Shown here piece after piece: positions 49,079 to 59,248 of a DNA stretch of 64,000 bases (within the stretch, counting starts at the first letter, position 1; every line of letters begins with the position of its first letter). Position numbers and translations under genes: made by a program. Where the stretch lies: the NCBI GenBank assembly GCA_000469685.2, contig LS997563.1, positions 32,979,968 through 33,043,967 on the forward strand, given 5' to 3'. The DNA comes from Haemonchus contortus. Taxonomy: Eukaryota > Nematoda > Chromadorea > Rhabditida > Trichostrongylidae. A model generated the notes under the pieces. It had not been told where the DNA came from. It searched no databases and was given only the letters and a program-made list of their open reading frames with translations.

Positions 49079-49335
49079 GGAGGTCGTATGGTCGTAATTA
49101 GCGCACACCATCACTAGCACGAACCCGGGATCGAAGCTTGTATTGATGTTCGCCTTAGTCAATTAATCCTTCTGTTTTTCTCTAGTCGGTTAATAGGTAC
49201 CGAACTCAGACGGATGAAAGCACTGGCCAGTAGAACGGCTGTCATTGTATAGATCACATAAGCATTCAATCCGCCTCTGCGATTGTGATGGTAAAGTCGA
49301 CTGTTGAGGCAAGCTCTAAAGCGGGATTTGATAGG
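49079..49335 (+). mobile_element. tRNA-derived SINE, decayed
   Basis: It has the family body (GGATGAAAGCACTGGCCAGTA, GTCATTGTATAGATCACATA, TTCAATCCGCC) and ends GCGGGATTTGATAG. The A- and B-boxes are corrupted (ACGAACCCGGGATCGA in place of the B-box), making this the most degraded copy in the window. Confidence 0.7.
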
Positions 49336-49754
49336 ACTACAACACTTCATCTTATCCATACCTGTTCGTTTTTCAAGGTCTGAATTGACCAAAGAAGCAA
49401 AAACATCATCCCCGATCGATTGGCGGTGATCCGATATTAACAAAAGGTTCATTCGGTGAAAGTTCGGAACGTTTAATGGAATGCCTCAATCTCATGATAT
49501 GTATAGTACATCTATATCTACCAACTGTTTGGGGGAAGGGAGCTTAGGGGGAGGGCTATGAAACTGCGGAGGAAAAGCTCAAGAAATGTTTTGAACAAAT
49601 AACGAAACAAGGTCTATAGACCATTGTGCGGCAAGTCTTCATTAAACCGAATTTAAGAAACAGAAAACATAACGAATAATTTCTCAACACCGGTACGAAC
49701 AATGTTGAAAGAAGTAGATATTAGTAATAAATAAAACGCTCAAACATTTCCTAG

Positions 49755-50271
49755 TGTTGCATCTCGGTGGTCTTACTAGTTGCACGTCTGCTATTTTAAG
49801 CCGTAGTTAGGAGTATGGTTCCACCCCCTGACATCACACAGTCTCATTTGACATCTGATCCAACCGTTTTCGAATGAAGTTAATGATATTTGATGCAATA
49901 GGTGAAAACCGATCTCAATGCGAATAAAAAGCAAAGAAGGGATCAGCCTTTATAAACGAAGTATCATAAAATCAATTACAATCAATGTATCAAAACGTCA
50001 ATTGCAACTTATGGACTCCTCGGCGGAGGCAGTAGGTGGGGCGCGGTTAACCAAGAACGATTCTAAGCCCTGCAGGCCCGTCGCGAGGTGCGGGGGGTCG
50101 GGGTAACGCCGAGTCGGACCGGGCGAATGAAAAAGCGCGTCGAGAGCCACTTTGCTGCAACGCGTATTTCTCGCGCATTCACCTTTGATTATAGGGGGTC
50201 AATTGTGACGGTGACCTACAGGCGTCGGCACGCCCGGGGAGCCCTCGGAGCGATCCTTGCGATACGCGACA
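49755..50271 (-). repeat. 3' LTR of the BEL/Pao element
   Basis: The first 108 bp (TGTTGCATCTCGGTGGTC onward) match 63893-64000 with a modest number of differences. On the plus strand it starts TG at 49755 and I place its end at CA (50270-50271), directly against a G-rich tract on the minus strand. The inner boundary is inferred from that tract, because the second LTR is cut by the window end. Divergence between the copies implies an old insertion. Confidence 0.72.
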
Positions 50272-50288
50272 CTCCCGCCCCCCAAAAG
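50272..50288 (-). promoter_or_regulatory. Polypurine tract
   Basis: The minus strand reads CTTTTGGGGGGCGGGAG immediately before the LTR's TGTCGCG. A purine run at this place primes plus-strand DNA synthesis in LTR retroelements. It is interrupted by a single C. Confidence 0.6.
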
Positions 50289-51001
50289 ATCCACTGTGGG
50301 CATCAGCCTCGGACATTCGCCCTATAGCGTAGTGCACGACAGCTGCAGCCGGCCTTTTTTTTGGCGGGAGGAAATACAAGGGAGTACTGACTGTTGGACT
50401 TTTGCCTCTTAGAGGGGATCCGCTCCCATGGAGCGAAACCCAATTCTTCAATTTTCAACACGAATTGCCAAAAAATTGCACGGCTTCTCAAAACAACTAC
50501 TCGACTTGCTGATCCCTTGAGTGAGAAGGAAACTTCTGGTAACATGGGCTATTGTGACATAACAAAACAGATAACAGCATTAGTGATAACAAAGAGCTTC
50601 AAACAAAATCTTCGACATCGTGGAATGGACGAGTGACAGCTGCAGGTATTGCCGCCTAAGAAGTTATTTTGTCCTGGAAGTGAAAAGAATAGATAGAACT
50701 TGATGAATAGAGTTGCATGGAAACGAGTTGAGTGTTGTGGCAGAAGTGGTGGGCCTTACAAAAGTTTTATTGAGCAAACTCTCAAGTATCGGTGCTCCAG
50801 GTATGAACTAGTGGCCTTTCCGCTATTCATTTGGAAACGCATAGAGGGAAGCAAAGAAACTGTTTGCTGAAGGTCAGAGTGAATGCCGAACGAGTAACTG
50901 AATAAAGTACTGAACTAGATGAAGAAACTTTGGATTGGTAATTGAAAACGAAGCAATGAACTAGCTAGGAAGCCACAGTCAACTGAAAACGAAACAGTGA
51001 A

Positions 51002-52334
51002 CTAGTTAGGAAGCCAATATAGCTGATCAGCGGAAATTGAGGTGTGTAACTTTTTTCCAGATGACTTTCCCCCCTTTTTTTCAGTCATGACTGTCATGTG
51101 GAGTGGATCTCCAGCTTCTCCCGCCCTTTTTTGCAGATTGTAGGAGCGGGAACAGGTTAGTTTCGTCTTTCGGCGGTATCGGGGATTTCCTTCCTCAGCC
51201 CTTCCGCTGCCCCTATAAGGGCGAGTATAAGGACGCCTTGGAGTATGACCTGGTGGAGGGTCTCTGTACGTTTTTAACCGAAGTTCGCGACAGAAGCGCT
51301 CTGGTGGAGTAGTTATGTCCGGAATCACCCATGGGTTCTGAAAACAAAAAGCGCGATGGTGACCTTCTATTTTGCAAATGCTACAAGGGTCTCTGCGTAT
51401 GCAGAGACATAGTGGTGTTTCGCGCACTTACCGCCAATACCGCTTTCCTCCGCTCTGTAGGCCCTACTACTGAGGTAGGGTGCGACGGACAGTCAGATGT
51501 ATAATGATCATGTTCATCACAGAAAGTGCAGGATTCTACTCAAGGGTGACCGGATTTAGCTGGGCGCATTCTTGTCGCAAATTTTGTGCGACCCGTCGCG
51601 CGGCGTCGAGTTACACTTCGCAAGCGTGGTCAGGGTGGTTGTTGTTGAAATGTGTTGCTTTGTGCCCTTGGGGGACCGAAACGAGCGGTGTTTTGAACTA
51701 TTTCAAGCAGGTTTTGCAACAAATGAACAATAGTCGTGGCACTTTCGAAGCCTCCTCGTTGTGCCGGCGTCGCCTCCGGTGCTGGCGCACGACGAGGTCT
51801 CGAACCTGGTCACGTAGAGCACTGTTGGCTGTGATGTAATTCAAAACACTACGAAACTGATGCGCTGTAAGTTCTTCGGTCAAGTAGGGCTCACGTATCA
51901 GTGCCTGACTGCGGACGAATGTACTAGGTGTCGGGTTGCGCCTGAGTGAAGGGTTTTCATTTCGAACCGCCGCTTTTCTTTTATCGTATTTCGTTAAGGT
52001 CATTGTTGTGTTTATACGATCTTTCTTTCTTTTCTCAGCAGCATGTTTTGCGCCTTTTCGTTCTTCTAATTGATTCCTTGCAACTATTATGTCGTCTAAG
52101 GTGCAGTACTGATTTGGTTTCATTTTGAAGGCAGATGGTCTTCTTGCCGGTTCCCAGTGACTGGGGTCGTTGTCTTGTAGTAAGGGGGGACCCGATTGGT
52201 CTATTGTACTAGTGTCCATCGAATCAGCTTGCTGTTCAGTCTAATTTTCTTGATTGACACTTAATGAGGCTATTGCGGGGGTGATGTCGTTTCCCTCGGT
52301 CTGCGGAGGGGAGTTTGCCACTGAGTCCATCTCT
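51002..52334 (-). pseudogene. Extra gag-like ORF with CCHC zinc knuckle next to the 3' LTR
   Basis: From an ATG at 52334 (MDSVANSPPQTEGND) the minus strand is open except for one TAG, then runs through KMKPNQYCTLDDIIVARNQL and a basic, helix-prone segment (to 51698). After a frame change comes CSICKIEGHHRAFC (about 51385-51344), an exact CX2CX4HX4C zinc knuckle, followed by an Arg/Pro-rich tail. Nucleic-acid binding is therefore likely. The layout is that of a gag protein, but this element already has its own gag at 60.6-62.8 kb. It may be an accessory 3' ORF, or the remains of another retroelement inserted here. Confidence 0.6.
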
Positions 52335-53616
52335 TGTTGTGGTGTATAGTGTGAACTACAATACTGCAACTAATTCATGATCAACAGACGGTTTGCGACG
52401 GATTAATCCGTCGCAAACCGTCGCTTCTCCATAACTTCAGGTAAAGTGCTCCAATAGAGCTTAAAGTAAGACCATTGGAAAGCTTTTCTTGTAAAGACTC
52501 CAAATATATAATGGTCTTTTGGTTTTCTCGAATTTTTCGCCTTCCTTCCCGGGAAAAACGAAAGTTGAGTCTCTCAGCACCTAGTGTGTTACGTGCGGAT
52601 ATGACCGTGTCATAAACCTTCCACTTCAATTGAAAACTGTGTTTCCGATTCTTAAAAGGCCTGCATCGTGTTATAATTGAGGTGAGCATAGAATCCTGAT
52701 CATTTTAAAAACCCTTCATGACATAATTTAAATATTTTCAGCTAAAGGCAGCGGTGCAAAGCAAATTTCCAGATTTTTAGGCATTTGCTTTTCCATTGAG
52801 CCACATATTTCGTACGACTACCGTATAATTGCTTGTGGGGAATCCTGTCATGTCATGAATTTTCAATTTCTTCGATTTTCCAGCATCATTTTCATGGAGG
52901 TCGAAGAGCGAGTGTTCAGCACCTGAGGTGCTTTCCGCAGTTATAACATAACCTTATAACCTTAAACTCCCCACCTCAACAGAAAACTTCATTCCGAATT
53001 TTTTAAGGATATTCGGATTATAGACATATGAAATCATGGTTATTCTGATATCGTAATGATAGAATTCAGAAAAATTCAGCTGAAAACAGTGGTTTCAATG
53101 ATCAATTTCTCAAGAATTTGCTAGTTCATTTCAGAAGTGCACTTACTCGGGAACGAATTATTCTGCATTTACTTAAAGACTTCCATTATGTGAAACTGAT
53201 ATTTTGATAATAGAAGGATGAATGGCCTCCTAATCGAGCGTTGAGCTAATTAACCCCTCACCATCGATCTCTATTGGCCCATCGCCTTCGCTATGCCGAG
53301 TCCATTCAAGAGTACGCCTGTTGACACATTTGGTATGCAGCTGGGAGAATGAAACGACCACTTAAATCGCGTACAAATTTTCGCTCGTTCAAATTCCCAT
53401 TTTACGGAAACTGTGGGGCACTGACACTAAACTCCGGCCAAATGGGCACAGAGAAGCACTCATTGCTTGCCAGCACTGTTGTTTCAACATTTGCAAACGC
53501 TGTACACGACTGAGGATCTGAACCCATATAGAATCTAGGTCGGGTTCAAACATGAGACGCACGCACTCCCGCTGCGCCATTGGCCGTCTTAACTTGCAAA
53601 CATTTCAATCAAACAT

Positions 53617-53836
53617 TTAAAGGCACCGTTCACGCTAAAAAAAGTTGTTGAGTTCTTACCTTATTAATACTCAGCGGCCCCCATGGGTTGTAGAAGGGTC
53701 CTTCTCACTCCCGCTATTTCGACGTCCAGGGCATAGAGGCGGGCCCGTTGTTGTCGTAATTCGCATCTCCGCCCCTCGACCGATCACCTTAGACGAGTGT
53801 CGAGACGACACAGCCTTTTGTGAATGGTGCCTTTAA
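53617..53836. mobile_element. 220-bp TTAA-ended miniature element
   Basis: The ends are inverted: TTAAAGGCACCGTTCAC at the left and GTGAATGGTGCCTTTAA at the right. If the TTAA at each end is a target duplication, this would be piggyBac-like. The inverted repeat is about 17 bp and there is no ORF of note. Confidence 0.65.
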
Positions 53837-54194
53837 TAGTGGTTTAGGCCGGCTGCGGTAACAGTAGACGAAGGCCGAACGATTTCTGACCTGTCAGGTC
53901 ACGTCGACGATGACGTAGACGACCTTGCAAATTTCAGGGGCAGTTTCGAAAAGGAATGATTCTCTTATTCCTACCATCCGGTTACAGCGCTTCCATTTCT
54001 TTGAGCTTTGCTACGGAATGTATACAATCAGGAAACGTGTATCTGCCTAATAAACTTTATTCCATACTACAGTACAAGACGTCTGAGTTGATTGCACTCA
54101 TGTGGCTCAAGAAAACATGGCCATGCAGACAGTGAGTACCACGGAGATCGATAACGAGGGGTCAAGTAACTAGCTCCACTATTAACCATTAATC

Positions 54195-54256
54195 AGTCGA
54201 ACATATATATACATATATTATTATTATATATATTATACACATTATATATATTTGAA
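54195..54256. repeat. AT-rich microsatellite
   Basis: Runs of TATA, ATT and TATATAT in the spacer of the 3-kb foldback, near the symmetry centre. Confidence 0.8.
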
Positions 54257-55005
54257 TTGTGACAAATCAGATCCTCAGTCATGTACAGCGTTTGCAAATG
54301 TTGAAACAACAGTGCTGGCAAGCAATGAGTGCTTCTCTGTGCCCATTTGGCCGGAGTTTAGTGTCAGTGCCCCACAGTTTCCGTAAAATGGGAATTTGAA
54401 CGAGCGAAAATTTGTACGCGATTTAAGTGGTCGTTCCATTCTCCCAGCTGCATACCAAATGTGTCGACAAGCGTACTCTTAAATGGACTTGGCAGCAGCG
54501 AAGGCGATGGGCCAATAGAGATCGATGGTGAGGGGTCAATTAGCTCAACGCTCGATTGGGAGGCCATTCATCCTTCTATTATCAGAATATCAGTTCCACA
54601 TAATGGAAGTCTTTAAATGAATGCAGAATAATTCGTTCCCGAGGAAGTGCACTTCTGAAATGAACTAGCAGATTCTTGAGAAATTGATCATTGAAACCAC
54701 TGTTTTCAGCTGAATTTTTTTGAATTCTATCATTACGATATCAAAATAACCATGATTTCCTACGTCCATAATCCATACGAAATACGTGGCTCAAAGGAAA
54801 AGCAAATGCCTAAAAACCTGGAAATTTGCTTTGCACCGCTGCTTTTAGCTGAAAATATCTAAATTATGTCATGAAGGGTATCAAAGGGATCAGGATTCTA
54901 TGCTCTCCTCAATTATAACACGATGCGGGCCTTTTAAGAATCGGAAACAGAGTTTTCAATTGAAGTGGAAGGTTCATGTCGCGGTCATATCCGCAAGTAA
55001 CACCC

Positions 55006-55194
55006 ACAGGAACGAAAATTCAGTCCGGCACTCGGTTCTTGCAGTAATCCGGCACGTGTTAACACGCAAGATTTTGCCCGTCACATATACGACGCGTCGA
55101 AAAGGGGCTTTGGGCAAGGACACGGGGGTGGGTGGTGGGGTAAGCCAGGGGGTTACTGTAAGAGCCGAGTGCCGGACTGAATTTTCGTTTTAGT
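55006..55194. mobile_element. 189-bp miniature element with 9-bp target duplication
   Basis: It is flanked by GTAACACCC on both sides (54997-55005 and 55195-55203). The ends are inverted copies sharing ACGAAAATTCAGTCCGGCAC and CTCGG. Comparison with the uninterrupted left arm of the surrounding foldback (near 52580-52595) shows a single CGTAACAC-type site, confirming insertion after the arms formed. A 9-bp duplication fits Mutator-like elements; an 8-bp reading would fit hAT. Confidence 0.85.
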
Positions 55195-55403
55195 GTAACA
55201 CCCCAGGTGCTGAGAGACTCAAGTTTCGTTTTTCCCGGAAAGGAAGGCGAAAAATTCGAGAAAACCAAAAGACCATTATATATTTGGAGTCTTTACAAGA
55301 AAAGCTTTCCAATGGTCTTACTTTAAGCTCTATTGGAGCACTTTACCTGAAGTTATGGAGAAGCGACCTGTCGTCGTCAACAGGGGTATCGTGAGCGCGG
55401 GGC

Positions 55404-55589
55404 TCACGATACCCCTGTTGACGACGACATGATCCACGCTACAATTGTACAGGGGCAGCTATCTGAAAACATGTGGGTCAGATCTTTGCAAAATCTCTCC
55501 GATGATACAAAGAAGCTGCACGATAGTGAGAGCAGAGGTGGATACGCGTTTCCAACGTGTGAGACTACGAATAGAGGGAAAAAGTTCAA
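55404..55589 (-). other. Short ORF with hydrophobic start after the BEL pol region
   Basis: The minus strand has an ATG-led 61-codon frame with a hydrophobic, Cys-containing start (MNFFPLFVVSHVGN) downstream of the pol C-terminus, where some BEL elements carry an envelope-like gene. It is truncated by the foldback insertion and too short to classify. Confidence 0.2.
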
Positions 55590-55949
55590 AAATTAATGAT
55601 TTTTGAGACAAAATCCGAAAATACGATTTTGCGAGGCTGCGCCGGATCCGCGTGGCGGTCGGTTACGATCTATTGCGTGGCGGGACCACTCAGCGCTGGC
55701 ATCTTGTTTGCCTTTGAGTTATGTTAGGAATCGATAGGACGAATTTCAACAGTATCTTTCTATTTGTTTTTTTGTGTGATGATGAAGTGAGCCGTTTTTT
55801 GTTGTGAATCTCGTTGTTGGTTATGGAGTTAATTTTGTAGTGATTTTGTTCGGTGTACTATTTTTGCTTGGCTGCTCGCGAAGGCTGTATTTTTGCTGGT
55901 TTTTTGAAGCGTTCTTTTGGCGTAGTTCATCTTTCGTTTGAGCGGTTCT

Positions 55950-56405
55950 CTCTAGGGGTATAAGCTGATTGATGGAACGGTCGAGGGTCTTATGGGCTCC
56001 CGTTTTAAATTTTACTGAACCGTCTGCTGAACTATTGATCCCGATTATGAGAGCGAGTGGCTAAGACGACCTGGATATGTTTTCTTGTTTAATCAGCACT
56101 ACGTCTCCAACTGAAGGGTTGGCTCTAGATCCTTGTTTGGCCGACGACTTGTTTTGATTCCTTTCGGCAAGGGCGTGAAGGAACTCGTTGTGGCAGGACT
56201 GCCAGAATTTTTCCAGCAAGTCTCGTAGAACTGTATAGTAGTTAATAAGATATGTGTGTGATTCGGAATTGACATGATTTTTGACTATGTTCGCTTTGAC
56301 TCTGACTGACTGACATGACTTTTGACTATGGATTTAAGTCTAGGCTGTTTGCCAACGTGAATTGGGGACTCATCAAGTCTATTGGACGTAGCGGTTCATC
56401 TGCAG
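55950..56405 (-). pseudogene. BEL pol C-terminal region (after integrase)
   Basis: After LTRDPTPVITNS, which ends the integrase core, the minus strand shows LRPIDLMSPQF. Then come FWQSCHNEFLHALAERNQ (about 56200) and VGDVVLIKQENISR, followed by a stop. This order is characteristic of the conserved domain following integrase in BEL/Pao polyproteins. Frameshifts separate the pieces. Confidence 0.8.
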
Positions 56406-56407
56406 AG

Positions 56408-57117
56408 TTAGTTATTACTGGCGTTGGGTCGCGTGTTAAGTGTTGCCTCTACTTCGGTTATGAGTGTTTGTAAGTGCCAGGGGCTCATGATATTTTTGTG
56501 TATTGCTTTCTTCGAAGCTAATTTCACCGAGCCGACTAATCTCTCATAAAAGCCGCCTTTCCAAGGCGAAAGTGGCATATGAAATCCCATTTCAATTTCT
56601 GTGATATCGTATACTGCCAAACTAGGGAGTTTTCCTTGAATTGAGTCAACTCGTTGACTGAGATTTTCTTTCCTAGTTTGAATGTTGGAGCATTGTCGCT
56701 CACTACATAGGATGGAGCCCCCTGCGTGACACAAATCGTCTGAAGGCCAAAAGGAACTGCGATGCAGAATTGTCTTCGACGACTTCGAGGTGGAGTGCCC
56801 GAGTTTTCATGCATGTGAATAGTGATATCTATACTTTAGACTCTCGTCTTTCTTCGAAACAAATCTTGAGGAGACCGAAGTAGTCCAGTCCCACGTTTTG
56901 AAATGAGCGACTTCGGTGCACCCGTTGGGACGGTAGATCTGGCGCGCAAGGGTACGAAAAACATCGACCTTGATGTCGTCTGCAAGTAATGCATTTCGAG
57001 ATGACGCTATTTACTACACGGCGGATTCTAGGAATGAAGTAGTGACTCCTTAGAGCTGTGATAAAGTGGGATGAACCTGCGTGGAATAGTTTTTCGTGAT
57101 AGTGCGTGACTATCGTG
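56408..57117 (-). pseudogene. BEL integrase
   Basis: The zinc-binding part lies at about 57117-56985, with HYHEKLFHAG supplying histidines and SKCITCRRHQG the cysteines. A VGLDYFG segment opens the catalytic core near 56890. SYVVSDNAPTF (second catalytic Asp) and LSPWKGGFYERLVGSVK (catalytic Glu) follow in shifted frames down to 56408. Integrase would join the cDNA to host DNA. It is separated from RNase H by the nested LINE. Confidence 0.85.
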
Positions 57118-58159
57118 CGCGTCAGTTTATTTATTTATTTATTTATTTATTTGAATACACCCAATGGTGTGCCATACAACATGAGGGCATGGTTCTGAAG
57201 CAATTCTTATGTCAACAACAACAAAAAAGAAGAAAAAGAAGAGAAAGCTTAGAGGGAAGAAAAGTAAGGGAGCCTCAAGACAAAGCCTGAGGTTATGAAC
57301 GAAACATCTGACTACGAAAATTAGGAACGAAGAAAACAGAGCAAGAATATCGCCTGAAGGAACATTGCTAGAATTACACAGGGACCTCTCCTATGTGTGA
57401 ATGCAGGCTGCTCTCCTCTGTGAAAAAGAGGTATCTCAACAAGCTAGTGATCCACGGTGTGAAGACACATAGGGAGAGAAGCCTTAAAGCTTGCTAGCAG
57501 TTCAGCCCCACACTGAAAATGCATCAGGGGCTAAAGGCGACAAGCCCAAGGAGGACCTTGAGCGGGGGGGGGGGACTCATCGTCTCACAGGCTCCTCAAA
57601 CAGCTGGAACACATATAGATGAGGCCACAGTATCATCGGAAGCCTACATCAATCAACCGACTTCTTGCTCTGAAGAGAGAGACGAAAAATAGAAAGAAGT
57701 AATAAAAATGAAGAAAGAAATGCAATTTGCAATACAATCTGAAAGAATCTAAGGAAGAAACAGTATGGAAAGATAAGAGATACCACAAACGAAAAGAAAA
57801 TGCTCAAGTAGGGCGTAACTGAGAATCAATTCTGATGAATCGTTCCAGAGATATGCATGTGAACGTCGCACATGGATCAGTAGGACGTAATCGCTAGATG
57901 TAACTGAAATGTCAAAAAGAAATATGACAAGGTCTAGACAACTTCTGGAATACCTAAGGTGCACAAGAGGTCGAGCTTCCTCATTCTACTCTTGAATATC
58001 TTACTGTTTGCGCTTGAAGTACTTGGGGCGGCAGAAGCTCGAACCACCTGGCACAACGATTATTGAACACTGAGGAATGGTTCTTCGCGTATATAGGGGC
58101 GTAGTGAAGATTGAACCCACCTAGTCTTTCGCTAGTTGGTCTGAAAGTCCAGTTGATGA
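57117..58159 (-). mobile_element. Nested 5'-truncated LINE (CR1/Jockey-like) with (TAAA)n tail
   Basis: The 3' tail on the minus strand is (AAAT)n at 57127-57151, preceded by a CACACCATTGGGTGTATTC motif. Near the 5' break the minus strand reads NNRCARWFELLPPQV in one frame and IFKSRMRKLDLLC in another. These correspond to the C-terminal WN-LP and FK-LD motifs of CR1/Jockey RTs. The interrupted BEL reading continues exactly across the insert, and AACTG flanks it on both sides. The 57749-57964 frame is not coding. Confidence 0.72.
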
Positions 58160-59025
58160 CTAGGTAGGAGCAAAATTGGGTTCTTGGCTGAGGTCTCTAT
58201 TTGGGAGTTACCCACCCTAAAGTTGTCTCTATAGATTCCCTTGTCGTCCTGAGTCAATTGGAAGCGGTTCATTATACGGCAATGAAGCTGAAGTGCTCCC
58301 TCGCGGTAATGCTCACGGAGTATGACCAATTCTGCTTTTCGTGTGTCTTCTAGTGTGATGAATGTTGGACTAAACACCAGGCGCCGTGCTTCCCTCGTTT
58401 TGGAATCATGTGCTTTGTTCTTTTTGGCTCGAGATTGAAGTTCCTGTATATACTTGAGTACGTAAGCTGTGATATGAACTAACTTTGTGTAAGAGTTGGT
58501 CTTGTTGAATGGTAGTACCGAATTGTAGCCTTCTGCTATTACTGAATTGATGGATTTGAACTCTTTTTCCACTTCACCAGTGAATGATGATTGTGGATCC
58601 ATCTGAGGATCTCTCTTCGGCCACGCGTTGAAAGGTGAAGTAATGAACTCAGGGCCGTGCCACCACATATGATGTGCTAATTTCGCATTTGTTAGGCCTC
58701 TAGTTGCACAGTCAGCTGGGTTTTGCTCTGAATTGACGAAGTGGAAGTGGCTTGCAATGTTTGCCTCTTTCAGCTCGTCAAGCACCTCTTTGATATATCT
58801 GACCCTGTTGTGAACGAAGGTTTTGAGTGGCTTGGTAGAGGTGATCCAATGTAAAATTATCTGCGAGTCAGAAAATATGTGAACTGTATTGATGGGAATT
58901 TTGAGTTCTTTGAGTAGGTATCGTGTTGATTTGATTGCAAGTACTAAGGCCAGCAACTCTAGCCTCGGAATGGTTGACTTTTTTGGAACTGCTAGTTTCG
59001 TCTTCGAAAATATTATGTTGCTCAC
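58150..59025 (-). pseudogene. BEL RNase H and linker to integrase
   Basis: The longest intact piece of pol. It contains STIPRLELLALVLAIKSTRY, with the acidic residue of RNase H, then HIFSDSQIILHWI with the conserved Asp and FVHNRVRYIKEV. NPADCATRGLTNAKL and WWHGPEF follow, all hallmarks of BEL/Pao. It ends NPILLLPSHQL, where the LINE interrupts it. RNase H would degrade the RNA strand during reverse transcription. Confidence 0.9.
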
Positions 59026-59248
59026 GGGATTTTCGCGCGGCGCCTTACATGACAGGTATGTGACAGCAGCACATACTCATTGAGAGGCGTCGGAGAAAAG
59101 CACTAGATCACATTTTGCTTCTTGATTTGGCTACAAATCTTGGAATTTTTTTGTTAAAGCCACTTATTCCTTGAACTGTTCCTGTCCACCTTGAGATGCT
59201 ACTCCCATCTAAAGGATCATCCCACGAGTGTTTGTTGATCCATAAATC

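Larger units (their letters stand above)
52387..55428. mobile_element. 3-kb foldback element with a perfect hairpin at each end
   Basis: Arms of about 1.1 kb (52423-53528 and 54266-55368) are inverted copies over nearly their whole length, with about 0.74 kb between them. Outside each arm is a different perfect palindrome: at the left 52387-52422 (18+18 bp, no loop), at the right 55370-55428 (27+27 bp, loop GCGGG). It lies within the BEL element, between its C-terminal pol region and the extra 3' ORF. No transposase is visible. The right arm carries the 189-bp insert and the spacer carries the TTAA-ended insert. Confidence 0.8.

Noticed and set aside
57749..57964. 71-codon hydrophobic ORF
   Set aside because: It lies inside the nested LINE, downstream of the RT C-terminal motifs, and has no domain; probably 3' untranslated.
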